Below are positions 1 to 7,063 of a DNA stretch of 14,110 bases, in pieces. Both the position numbers and the translations under genes were made by a program. Numbering within the stretch: position 1 is the stretch's first letter; every line of letters begins with the position of its first letter. The stretch comes from Comamonadaceae bacterium (GTDB taxonomy: Bacteria; Pseudomonadota; Gammaproteobacteria; Burkholderiales; Burkholderiaceae_C), in NCBI GenBank assembly GCA_947457975.1, contig CANGYC010000031.1:1-14110 (forward strand), given 5' to 3'. The notes under the pieces were generated by a model that saw only the letters and a list, made by a program, of their open reading frames with translations, searched no databases and had not been told where the DNA came from.

Positions 1-561
1 CGCTGCGAAGCGGCGGGCCTGCCCTTTCTGGAGCTGCCGTTTTCGGGCACCAGCCTGCAGGTGGCACGCGGCGAGGGCGTGGGCCTGATCGGCGGCGACG
101 AGGCGCTGGCGCAGCGCCTGGCCCCCGTGCTGGACGCGGTGTGCCCCAAGCGCGAGCACGTGGGCCGCTGCGGCGATGCCAACCGCACCAAGCTGGCCGT
201 CAACCTGGTCTTGGGCCTGCACCGCGCCGCGCTGGCCGAGGGCCTGGTGTTCGGCCGCAGCCTGGGCCTGGATCCGGCCCGCCTGCTGCACACCCTGCAG
301 AACTCTGCCGCTGCCTCCAGCGTGATGAAGGTCAAGGGCAGCCTTATGGTCGAGCGCCGCTACGAGCCGCCGCAAAGCCGGGTGGACCAGAGCCTCAAGG
401 ACTTCACGCTCATCCAAGAACTGGGCCTGAGGCAAGGCCAGGCCCTGCCGTTGGCCAGCCTCTATATCGAGCTGCTGGCCTCCTGTGCGGCCCGCGGCGA
501 AGCCCACCTCGACAACGCCATCATCCAGGAGGCCATCGCCCGCTGCGAGGCCCGCCCCTAG
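1..561 (+). CDS. NAD(P)-dependent oxidoreductase, 3-hydroxyisobutyrate dehydrogenase family (3' part)
   Basis: The frame is open from base 1 and ends at TAG 559-561, giving the last 186 residues; the N-terminal Rossmann GxGxxG segment lies outside the window. The fragment has the family's substrate-side segment near residues 13-31 (LPFSGTS, then a GLIGG-like strand), in the place of the usual D-x-P-V-S-G motif. The helix NRTKLAVN follows, with the expected catalytic Lys at fragment residue 64 and partner Asn at 68. The rest is the all-helical C-terminal dimerisation domain of beta-hydroxyacid dehydrogenases. Members reversibly oxidise a beta-hydroxy acid to the semialdehyde in the cytoplasm; the substrate here is unknown. 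The AGGAG ribosome site of the next gene overlaps this stop codon, so the two are probably co-transcribed. The family is secure, the substrate is not. Confidence 0.85.
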   Translation, partial: RCEAAGLPFLELPFSGTSLQVARGEGVGLIGGDEALAQRLAPVLDAVCPKREHVGRCGDANRTKLAVNLVLGLHRAALAEGLVFGRSLGLDPARLLHTLQNSAAASSVMKVKGSLMVERRYEPPQSRVDQSLKDFTLIQELGLRQGQALPLASLYIELLASCAARGEAHLDNAIIQEAIARCEARP

Positions 562-571
562 GAGAGCTGCC

Positions 572-1693
572 ATGACCGCTGCATCCCAGCCCCTGCCAAT
601 CCGCCGCGCCGACGCTTTTGCGCTGCGCCTGCCCCTGTGCAAGCCTGTGCTCATGGCCGGTGTGCGCCTGGAGCATTCCGACAACCTGGTGGTGCGCCTG
701 GAATCCGAATCTGGTGCGGTAGGCTGGGGCGAGGTCAGCGCGGCGCCCAGCCATGGTGGCGACACCTTGCCCGCCTTGCGCCAGGCCTTCGAGCTGACTT
801 TGCGCCCTGGCTTGCTGGGCCAGGATGCCTGCCAGCTTGGCGGCCTGTCCGCCGCGCTGTCGGCCCAGCTGTCAGCCGGCAAAAGCGCCGCCACGGCGGT
901 GGACATGGCGCTCTATGACCTGGTGGGCCAGCACCTGGGGGTGCCCGCGCATGTGCTGCTGGGGGGACTCAGGCGCGAGACCGTGGAGCCGCTCTGGCTT
1001 ATAGGCACCGGCAGCCAGGACAGCGACTTGGCCGAGGGGCGCCGCCGCTTTGACGAGGGCTACCGCTTCTTCAAGCTCAAGGTGGGTGTGCGCCCTGTGG
1101 ACGAAGAGATCGAGTTGGCCCTGCAGCTGCGCAAAAGCCTTGGCCCGCAGGTGCGTCTGTGTGCCGACGCCAACATGGGTATGAATGCCGAGCAGGCCAT
1201 CCGCTACGCCGAGGGCGTGCGCGAGGCTGGCCTGCAATTCTTCGAGCAGCCGCTGCACAAGGACGACATCGCGGGTTTGCAGCGCCTCATCGACACCCGT
1301 CTCATTGCAGTGGGCCTGGACGAATCCATCACCTCGGTGGAGGTGCTGATCCGCCACGCCGCCCTGGGCGTGCAGGGCGGCTCGCTCAAGACGCTCAAGC
1401 TCGGGGGGGTAAGCGGCGTGGTGGCGGCAGCGCAGGTGTGCGCCGCGCATGCCCAGCGCATCAACCTGGCCGGCAAGATCGCCGAGACCGGCATCGCCTC
1501 GGCGGCCTTGATCCACCTGGCCGGCGTGGTGCCCAACGTGGACTGGGGCGTGAGCCCCAGCCACGCCTACCTGGCTGAAGACATCGTGCGCCAGCCCGTG
1601 GCGCCCGTGCAGGGCCTCTACACCCTCTCGCAGGCCCCGGGCCTGGGCGTGGAGGTGAACGAAGCCCTGCTCTCCCGCCACCGCGTTTCCTAA
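572..1693 (+). CDS. Enolase-superfamily enzyme, muconate cycloisomerase (MLE) subgroup
   Basis: The 373-residue protein starts at ATG 572, 6 bases after an AGGAG site; the frame is open further upstream, but that part lies inside the preceding gene. It shows a capping domain (about 1-130) and a TIM barrel with the full MLE-subgroup set: KxK with Lys168 and Lys170, metal ligands Asp199 (ADAN), Glu225 (FEQPL) and Asp250 (LDES), a second catalytic Lys at 273 (SLKTLKLGG) and a conserved Glu305 (AETGI). This is known to be the layout of muconate cycloisomerases, dipeptide epimerases, N-succinylamino-acid racemases and some cyclic-amino-acid epimerases or dehydratases. The enzyme should abstract a proton alpha to a carboxylate with Mg2+ help, causing isomerisation, epimerisation or lactonisation. 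No catechol dioxygenase or muconolactone isomerase is nearby, so a true catechol role is doubtful. Substrate unknown. Confidence 0.88.
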   Translation: MTAASQPLPIRRADAFALRLPLCKPVLMAGVRLEHSDNLVVRLESESGAVGWGEVSAAPSHGGDTLPALRQAFELTLRPGLLGQDACQLGGLSAALSAQLSAGKSAATAVDMALYDLVGQHLGVPAHVLLGGLRRETVEPLWLIGTGSQDSDLAEGRRRFDEGYRFFKLKVGVRPVDEEIELALQLRKSLGPQVRLCADANMGMNAEQAIRYAEGVREAGLQFFEQPLHKDDIAGLQRLIDTRLIAVGLDESITSVEVLIRHAALGVQGGSLKTLKLGGVSGVVAAAQVCAAHAQRINLAGKIAETGIASAALIHLAGVVPNVDWGVSPSHAYLAEDIVRQPVAPVQGLYTLSQAPGLGVEVNEALLSRHRVS

Positions 1694-1706
1694 AAAAGGA
1701 CAGTTC

Positions 1707-2693
1707 ATGATTCGAGCGGCATTGATCGGCTTTGGTTGGTGGGGGCAGAACATCGCCCGCGCAGTGCAGGGCAAAAGCGAACACCTGCAATTTCCTCTGG
1801 TGGTCACCAAGGAGGCCCAGCAGGCCAGTGCGGCCGCAGCCGCCCTGGGCATGCGCGTGGCCGACGACATGGCCGTGGCCCTGCAGGACCCGGACATCCA
1901 GGCCGTGGTGCTGGCCACGCCGCACTCCCTGCACGCCCAGCAGATCGTGGAGGCCGCCCGTGCTGGCAAGCATGTGTTTTGCGAAAAGCCGCTGGCGCTC
2001 AAGCATGCCGATGCGGTGCGCGCCATCCAGGCCTGCCAGGCCGCGGGCGTGACGCTGGCGGTTGGCCAGAACAAGCGCTTTTGGCCCAGCATGGTCAAGC
2101 TGCGCGAGGTGGTGGCCAGCGGCGTGCTGGGCGAGGTGCTGCACCTCGAAGGCCATTACAGCAACGAGCATTCCACCAAGTTTTTCTCCGACTGGCGTTC
2201 CTCGCCGGCCGAGTCGCCCGCCGGTGGCCTGACGGGCACGGGCATCCACATCGTTGATGCCTTCGTGGGCCTGGCTGGTCCGGCGGCCCATGTCACGGCG
2301 CGGGTGCACAGCACCCGGCAGGGCCACGACCCGCGCGATGCCACCTCGGTGCTGATCGAGTTCAAGAACGGGCTGCAGGGCTTTTTTGCCATGGTGCGCG
2401 CCACGCCGCTGTACTGGCGCGTGCATGTCTTCGGTGACCAGGCCTCGGCCGAGGCCCTGGGCGAGAACGAACTCGTCATCCGCCACCGGGGCGGGCGCGT
2501 GGAGCGCCATGTGTTCCCGGCGGTTGATTCCATCCGCGTCGAGCTCGACGCCTTCGCCTGCGGCATTCCCGCTGCGGGGCGCCAGACCGTGCCCTATCCC
2601 ATCAGCCCTGCCGAGATGAGTGATGCGATCGCACTCTTCGAGGCCATCGTCCAGTCGATCGAGTCGCAGCAACCCGTTGGAGTGCCCTCATGA
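1707..2693 (+). CDS. Gfo/Idh/MocA family NAD(P)-dependent oxidoreductase
   Basis: A 328-residue cytoplasmic dehydrogenase. The N-terminal Rossmann fold begins at once with GFGWWG (residues 8-13) for the dinucleotide. The family's EKP motif is at 93-95 (FCEKPLAL), where the Lys is known to contact nicotinamide and substrate. A later GGLTGTGIHIVD stretch (about 173-184) carries the usual His181 and Asp184 of the active site in the C-terminal alpha/beta domain. Length is normal for the family. The ATG follows a clear AAGGA site 13 bases after the previous stop, and the stop codon overlaps the next start (ATGA, 2690-2693), so translation is coupled. Family members oxidise or reduce hydroxyls of sugars, inositols or other cyclic polyols. 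In this operon a cyclic or hydroxy-acid substrate is plausible but only inferred. Confidence 0.9.
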   Translation: MIRAALIGFGWWGQNIARAVQGKSEHLQFPLVVTKEAQQASAAAAALGMRVADDMAVALQDPDIQAVVLATPHSLHAQQIVEAARAGKHVFCEKPLALKHADAVRAIQACQAAGVTLAVGQNKRFWPSMVKLREVVASGVLGEVLHLEGHYSNEHSTKFFSDWRSSPAESPAGGLTGTGIHIVDAFVGLAGPAAHVTARVHSTRQGHDPRDATSVLIEFKNGLQGFFAMVRATPLYWRVHVFGDQASAEALGENELVIRHRGGRVERHVFPAVDSIRVELDAFACGIPAAGRQTVPYPISPAEMSDAIALFEAIVQSIESQQPVGVPS

Positions 2694-3697
2694 AGTTCTT
2701 TGCATCTACACGTTCTGCCTGGCCCAGGCGCCTGTTCCTCTCCACCCTGGCGGGCCTCAGCCTGACGGCGGGTCTGCCCGCCCTGGCGCAGGATGCGGGC
2801 TTTCCCGTCGGCCCCATCACCTTGCTGGTGCCCAACCCACCGGGCGGCGCCTCCGACATCAATGCCCGCATCCTGGTCGAGCCCTGGTCGGCCGTGCTCA
2901 AGCAGCCGGTGGTGGTGGTCAACCGTCCCGGCATGGGCGGGGCCATTGGCGCGGCCCAGGTGGCCAAGGCCAAGCCCGATGGTTACACCGTGCTGATGGC
3001 GCTGTCCTCGGTGGTGGTGGCGCCCGAGGCCGAGAAGGTATCAGGGCGCAAGCCCCTCTATGAGCTGGAGCAGCTCGAGCCGCTGGCGCTCATCTCCAGC
3101 GACCCCATGGTGGTGCTGGTGCGAGCCGATTCGCCCTGGCGCACCCTGGCCGACCTGGTCAAGGCCGCGCGCGACAAGCCGGGTGCCATCAACTACTCCT
3201 CGTCTGGCAACTTCGGGCCCATCCACCTCTCGGTGGAGATGCTGGCGCACCAGGCGGGCATCAAGCTCACGCAGGTGCCCTTCAATGGTGGCGGCCCCTC
3301 GCTGCTGGCGCTGCTGGGCGGCCAGGTGGAGATGACCACCGCCGCGCCGGCGGTGGCGCTGGCACAGATCCAGTCGGGCAAGGTGCGGCCTCTGGCCACC
3401 TCGGGCGTTAAACGCTTGCCCATGCTGCCCGACGTGCCCACCTACCGCGAGGCCGGGTTCGACGCCGAGTTCCACATCTGGGCTGGCCTGTATGTGCCCG
3501 CCGGCACGCCCCGTCCGGTGGTGATGGCACTGCGCGAGTCGCTGCAAAAAGCCGTGCGCGCGCCCGCTTTTACGGGCGGCATGCAGAAGCAATCGATCAT
3601 CTTCGACTACCGCGACGCGCCTGATTTCACCCGCTTTGCCGAGGAAGACCGCGTGCGCATGACGCGCGTGGTGCGCGCCATCGGCAAGATCGACTAA
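2690..3697 (+). CDS. Bug/TctC-family periplasmic solute-binding protein
   Basis: A 335-residue exported protein of the tripartite tricarboxylate transporter receptor family, known as Bug in Bordetella. The signal peptide has a basic n-region (Arg13-Arg14), a hydrophobic stretch and an ALA|Q cleavage site near residue 33. The mature part opens with strand ITLLVPNPPGG and the diagnostic PGGxxDxxAR motif (about 51-60), then NRPGMGGAIG (78-87), the two loops that bind ligand carboxylates in known structures. Members bind di- and tricarboxylates, nicotinate, amino acids or aromatic acids in the periplasm. No TctA/TctB membrane genes are in the window, so it is an orphan receptor, as is common in Burkholderiales. 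It overlaps the preceding stop by 4 bases, and its place in an enzyme operon suggests it captures the pathway's starting acid. Confidence 0.93.
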   Translation: MKFFASTRSAWPRRLFLSTLAGLSLTAGLPALAQDAGFPVGPITLLVPNPPGGASDINARILVEPWSAVLKQPVVVVNRPGMGGAIGAAQVAKAKPDGYTVLMALSSVVVAPEAEKVSGRKPLYELEQLEPLALISSDPMVVLVRADSPWRTLADLVKAARDKPGAINYSSSGNFGPIHLSVEMLAHQAGIKLTQVPFNGGGPSLLALLGGQVEMTTAAPAVALAQIQSGKVRPLATSGVKRLPMLPDVPTYREAGFDAEFHIWAGLYVPAGTPRPVVMALRESLQKAVRAPAFTGGMQKQSIIFDYRDAPDFTRFAEEDRVRMTRVVRAIGKID

Positions 3698-3731
3698 CCC
3701 CCATTCACCCAACCCACAAGGAAGCGAAAGC

Positions 3732-4619
3732 ATGGCAAGCAAGAAGAAATACAAGGACATCCTGTTCGAGGTCAAGGACCAGGTGGCTTGGATCACCATC
3801 AATCGGCCCCGCGTGATGAACGCCTTTCGCGAGCAGTCGCTCGACGAGATGATCGAGGCCGTCAAGTCCACCCGCGAAGACCCCTCGATTGCCTGCATCG
3901 TGTTCCAGGGCGCGGGCACCGAGGCGTTTTCTGCCGGCGGCGACTTCTACGCCATGAAGCGGCTGAATTTCACCAATGGCGCCATGTGGAACGACCGCAT
4001 GCTGGGCCTGGCCATGGCCATCCGGGGTGTGCCGATTCCGGTGATCGCCAAGGTCAACGGCTGGTGCATGGGCGGCGGCCATGAGCTGGCGCTGTGGTGC
4101 GATCTGGTGATTGCGTCCGAAAAATCCATGCTCGGCCAGACCGGCGCCAAGGTGGGCGCCTGCCCCACGGTGGGCGCCACGCAGTACCTGCCGCGCATCA
4201 TTGGCGAGCGCCTGGCGCGCGAGATGATCTTCCTGGCCCGCCGCTTTACGGCAGCCGAGGCCGAGGAAATTGGCCTCATCAACAAGTGCGTGCCCGAGGA
4301 TAAGCTCGACGAGGAAACGCTGGCCTGGTGCGAAACCATCAAGGGCCACAGCAGCCAGACCCTGCGCATGACCAAGAAGAGCCTGAACATGGAGTCTGAC
4401 CAGCTCTACGGCTCTTGGCAGCACGGCATGGAGCTGCTGGCCCATGTGTGGGGCTCCGAGGAAAGCCTGGAAGGCATGAATGCCTTCCTGGAAGGCCGCA
4501 AGCCGAACTTCCAGAAGTTTCGCCTGCAGAACAAGGCGGTGCTCGACGACTATCTCGACGGCTTTCACCGCCACCTCAACGCCCCGCCCCACATGCGGGA
4601 CTTCCCGGCCGAGGGATGA
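3732..4619 (+). CDS. Crotonase-fold enzyme resembling the MenB/BadI branch
   Basis: A 295-residue enoyl-CoA hydratase/isomerase superfamily protein, about 35 residues longer than usual at the C-terminus (to FPAEG). ATG 3732 follows an AAGGA site. The CoA oxyanion hole is present: SAGGD at 67-71 and GGGHE at 114-118. The segment GQTGAKVG (135-142) and the tail (EGMNAFLEGRKPNFQKF) resemble naphthoate synthase MenB and 2-ketocyclohexanecarboxyl-CoA hydrolase BadI more than ordinary hydratases. Of the two hydratase glutamates (rat 144 and 164), the first is kept as Glu118 and the second is Gly138. The Ser and Asp that MenB and BadI use in the next loop are replaced here by Ala143 and Pro145. The reaction is therefore uncertain: a CoA-ester hydratase, isomerase or ring-cleaving hydrolase. 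The stop codon overlaps the CoA-transferase start. Confidence 0.85.
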   Translation: MASKKKYKDILFEVKDQVAWITINRPRVMNAFREQSLDEMIEAVKSTREDPSIACIVFQGAGTEAFSAGGDFYAMKRLNFTNGAMWNDRMLGLAMAIRGVPIPVIAKVNGWCMGGGHELALWCDLVIASEKSMLGQTGAKVGACPTVGATQYLPRIIGERLAREMIFLARRFTAAEAEEIGLINKCVPEDKLDEETLAWCETIKGHSSQTLRMTKKSLNMESDQLYGSWQHGMELLAHVWGSEESLEGMNAFLEGRKPNFQKFRLQNKAVLDDYLDGFHRHLNAPPHMRDFPAEG

Positions 4620-5851
4620 GCGCCACCTCCACGCCTGCCGAAGGGGCTCTGGCCGGCCTGCGCGTGCTCGACCTCACGCGCGTGCTGGCCGGCCCCTGGT
4701 GCGGCATGCTGCTGGGCGACCTGGGGGCCGATGTCATCAAGGTGGAGGCGCCCCAGGCCGGTGACGACACACGTGGCTGGGGCCCGCCCTTCGTTGAGGG
4801 CGAGTCGGCCTACTTTCTGGGCTGCAACCGCAGCAAGCGTGGCATCTGCATCGACTTTTCTTCCGCCGAAGGCAAGCAGCTGCTCGGGCGGCTTATGCAG
4901 AACGCCGACGTGGTGCTGGACAACTTCAAGCGCGGCACGCTGGCGCGCTGGGGCTTTGACGACGCCTGGTTCGAGGCCCATGCGCCGCGCGCCGTGCGCT
5001 GCGCCATCACCGGCTACGGGGAAGACGGCCCCTCCGCGGGCCTGCCCGGTTACGACTTCATCTTGCAGGCCGAATCAGGCCTCATGAGCATCTGTGGCCC
5101 GGTGGAGGGCGATCCCACCAAGTACGGTGTGGCCGTGGTGGACCTGGCCACCGGCATGATGGCGGCCAACGCGGTGCAGGCCGCACTGATTGCGCGCTTT
5201 CGCACCGGCCGCGGGCAGAAGGTGGAGGTGTGCCTCTTCGACACGGCGCTGGCCCTGCTGGCCAACGTGGGCAACAGCCACCTGGCCACCGGCAAGGAGG
5301 CCCGGCGCTTTGGCAATGGCCACCCCACCATCGTGCCCTACACCACCTTTGCCTGCCGCGACGGCGCAATCGCCATTGCCGTGGGCAACGATGGGCAGTT
5401 TGCCAAGCTGGCCCAGGTGCTGGGCCGGCCGCAGTGGGCACAAGACGCGCGCTTTATCCGCAACGCCGACCGCGTGGTGCACCGCCAGGCCATCGAGGCC
5501 GAGGTGGCTGCCTGCACGGCCGGCTGGGAAGGCGAGGCCCTGATCGAGGCCCTGCGCGAGGCCGGTATTCCCTGTGGCCGCGTGAACACCGTGGCGCAGG
5601 CCCTGGCTGACCCGCACACCCTGGCGCGCGGCATGGTGCACTCGCTCCAGCGCGAGGGCGCCCAGCCCTTCCGCACCCTGGCTGCACCGCTCAAGCTGCA
5701 GGGCACGCCCGTGCGCGCCGGCCGGGTGCCGCCGCGCCTGGGCGAACACACACACCAGGTGCTGCAGCAAGAACTGGGTCTGTCGGCCGCGCAGGTGGCC
5801 GACCTGGTGGCGCGTGGTGTGGTGGCGGGCCTGGCGGAGGCCGCACCATGA
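4616..5851 (+). CDS. CaiB/BaiF (family III) CoA-transferase
   Basis: A 411-residue protein. The start ATG at 4616 overlaps the previous stop (ATGA); the frame is open upstream but there lies inside the crotonase gene. Family III features run in order: an N-terminal GLRVLDLTRVLAGP segment (about 13-26), LGDLGADVIKVE, the CNRSKRGI loop, a GYGEDGP turn, then YDFILQAESG before VVDLATGM. Asp176 in the last motif sits where formyl-CoA transferase has the Asp that forms an aspartyl-CoA thioester. The C-terminal part has the family's GRVNTVAQALADPH stretch. The enzyme moves CoA from a donor thioester to a free carboxylic acid in the cytoplasm, without ATP. Next to a crotonase-fold enzyme and a VOC epimerase, it probably makes the CoA ester those proteins use. 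Confidence 0.93.
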   Translation: MSATSTPAEGALAGLRVLDLTRVLAGPWCGMLLGDLGADVIKVEAPQAGDDTRGWGPPFVEGESAYFLGCNRSKRGICIDFSSAEGKQLLGRLMQNADVVLDNFKRGTLARWGFDDAWFEAHAPRAVRCAITGYGEDGPSAGLPGYDFILQAESGLMSICGPVEGDPTKYGVAVVDLATGMMAANAVQAALIARFRTGRGQKVEVCLFDTALALLANVGNSHLATGKEARRFGNGHPTIVPYTTFACRDGAIAIAVGNDGQFAKLAQVLGRPQWAQDARFIRNADRVVHRQAIEAEVAACTAGWEGEALIEALREAGIPCGRVNTVAQALADPHTLARGMVHSLQREGAQPFRTLAAPLKLQGTPVRAGRVPPRLGEHTHQVLQQELGLSAAQVADLVARGVVAGLAEAAP

Positions 5852-6258
5852 TCACGGGCTTGAGCCACATCAGCCTCATCGTGCCCGACCTGGAGGCCGC
5901 GGCCGAGCGCCTGGGCCGTGTGTACGGCCTGGCCCTGGGCGAAGTGCGTGTGAACCAGCAGCAGGGCGTGCGCCTGGCGTATGTGGAGCTGGGCAACGCC
6001 CGCATCGAGCTGATGCAGCCCTTGCCTGGCAATGCACCGCTTCAGCGCTTTCTGGAGCGCCACCCTCAAGGCGGCCTGCACCATCTGGCCTTGGAGGTTG
6101 ATTCAGTCGCGCAGACCTGCGAGGCCCTGGCAGCCTCAGGCGTGCAGCCCGTGAGCGCACCCCAGGCCCGCAACGTGCACGGCGAGCCCATCGCCTTTAT
6201 TCACCCGCGCGATTTCTTGGGCGCCCTGCTCGAACTGGAAGAGCCGCACAAGCCCTGA
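5848..6258 (+). CDS. VOC-family protein, methylmalonyl-CoA epimerase-like
   Basis: A 136-residue protein made of two VOC (glyoxalase-type beta-alpha-beta-beta-beta) modules. Metal-ligand candidates fall where methylmalonyl-CoA epimerase has them: His7 (LSHISL), Glu54 (ARIELMQ, often Gln in the epimerase), His79 (GGLHHLAL) and Glu129 (GALLELEE). The FIHPRD stretch before the last strand is also typical of the epimerase. Known members epimerise the alpha carbon of a CoA thioester through a metal-bound enolate. The start overlaps the CoA-transferase stop (ATGA), so it is the last gene of the operon and probably acts on the CoA ester made there. No methylmalonyl-CoA mutase is in view, so the true substrate may be another alpha-substituted acyl-CoA. 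It could also be another VOC lyase or isomerase. Confidence 0.8.
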   Translation: MITGLSHISLIVPDLEAAAERLGRVYGLALGEVRVNQQQGVRLAYVELGNARIELMQPLPGNAPLQRFLERHPQGGLHHLALEVDSVAQTCEALAASGVQPVSAPQARNVHGEPIAFIHPRDFLGALLELEEPHKP

Positions 6259-6301
6259 GCAGGTTTTTAGCAGGCCTTTAACTGGCCTTTAACAGGCCCT
6301 G
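6258..6301. repeat. Imperfect tandem repeat of about 11 bases between convergent genes
   Basis: About four copies of a unit like AGCAGGCCTTTA or ACTGGCCTTTA lie back to back between the stop of the VOC gene and the stop of the metallopeptidase gene. GGCC is self-complementary, so neighbouring copies can pair weakly in either transcript. It may serve as a loose two-way termination region, but there is no clear stem followed by a T run. Confidence 0.45.
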
Positions 6302-6306
6302 GCCGT

Positions 6307-6972
6307 TCAGCGCCAGAGCAGTTCCCAGTGCCAGGGCGCCGAGACCGCCGTCTCGGCCCAGTTCACCATGCCCGGCCAGCCCGCGCGGGCCGAGGCCAGG
6401 GCCAGCCCCAGGCTGCACACATTGGCAGTGGGCAGGAACAGAGTGCAGAACAGCAGACCCGCTTTTTGCAGATCGGTCTGGCCCAGGTGCGTCTGCGCCC
6501 AGTTCGAGCACAGGTGGTAGCCCAGCGTGAGCCCCAGCAGCGCCTGCCCGGGCGTGCCCTGCAGCTCGGGGATGAAGGGCAGGGCGGCCATCAGCAGCAC
6601 CGCCGCCAGCGGAAAGAAGTAGGGCGACACATCCACCAGCCAGTTGCCCGTGCCCAGGTACTGCATGTGCCCACCCTGCGTGAAGGTGACTTTCAGGCCC
6701 GTCACCCGGTTCCCCGTGAGCAGCGCAAACAGGCTGTGCGTGAGCTCATGCTCCAGCGTGCTCAGCAGCGTCACCGACGAATGCCGCAGCAGGAAGAACC
6801 ACACCAGCAGGTAGAGCAGGGCGCCCAGGAACACCACGTCCAGGGCGTCCAGGCCCAGCCGCAGTTCCTGGCCGAGCGCCCACAACACCGCAGGCAGAAA
6901 CCAGGCCGCCCCCAGGGCCAGTGGCCATTTGATGGTTTGCAGGATCAGGCCGCTCCAGCGATGCCAAGGCAT
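6307..6972 (-). CDS. Integral membrane HExxH metallopeptidase, M50-like
   Basis: From ATG 6972 the protein has 221 residues; an AGGGAG site lies 8 bases upstream. A GTG at 7011 would add 13 residues but lacks a ribosome site. It is very hydrophobic with several predicted membrane segments. One segment ends in HELTH (75-79 from the ATG start), the zinc motif, followed by a tract (SLFALLTGNRVTGLKVT) like the M50B-type site-2 protease families. A later SPYFFPLAAVLL stretch may match the NPxxPxxxL region that usually supplies the third ligand. Such proteases cut substrates within or near the membrane; no partner anti-sigma factor is seen. It is divergent from the nuclease gene and convergent with the catabolic operon, so probably transcribed on its own. 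The family is likely, the function unknown. Confidence 0.72.
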   Translation of the reverse strand: MPWHRWSGLILQTIKWPLALGAAWFLPAVLWALGQELRLGLDALDVVFLGALLYLLVWFFLLRHSSVTLLSTLEHELTHSLFALLTGNRVTGLKVTFTQGGHMQYLGTGNWLVDVSPYFFPLAAVLLMAALPFIPELQGTPGQALLGLTLGYHLCSNWAQTHLGQTDLQKAGLLFCTLFLPTANVCSLGLALASARAGWPGMVNWAETAVSAPWHWELLWR

Positions 6973-7025
6973 ACCCGGCGCTCCCTGCTCAGCGCCCGGG
7001 CCGGCAGGCACCGGACCGAGGCAGA

Positions 7026-7060
7026 TTTACATTCATATACATTGCTTTTAAATTAAGCCT
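7026..7060. promoter_or_regulatory. AT-rich divergent promoter region
   Basis: An AT-rich island sits between two very GC-rich divergent genes. On the + strand TTTACA (7026-7031) and TAAATT (7049-7054) are 17 bases apart, a fair sigma70-type pair pointing at the nuclease. The reverse strand has a weaker TTTAAA/TAAATC pair, also 17 apart, pointing at the metallopeptidase gene. The + strand start would fall near 7061, just before the TTG at 7064, which favours a later start codon such as GTG 7076 or a nearly leaderless transcript. Confidence 0.4.
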
Positions 7061-7063
7061 GCT

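Noticed and set aside
485..571. Upstream extension of the enolase-like gene
   Set aside because: It lies within the preceding dehydrogenase gene and adds residues not expected in the family; ATG 572 has an AGGAG site.
872..2672. Long antisense open frames opposite the enolase and Gfo/Idh genes
   Set aside because: They are shadows expected in very GC-rich DNA; their translations show no domain pattern, while the + strand frames carry full motifs.
4415..4615. Upstream extension of the CoA-transferase gene
   Set aside because: It is a shadow of the crotonase gene; ATG 4616 gives the normal family N-terminus and an ATGA overlap.
3041..5770. Long antisense open frames opposite the Bug, crotonase and CoA-transferase genes
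   Set aside because: Low-complexity His-, Gly- and Ala-rich translations without motifs; the sense genes are well supported.
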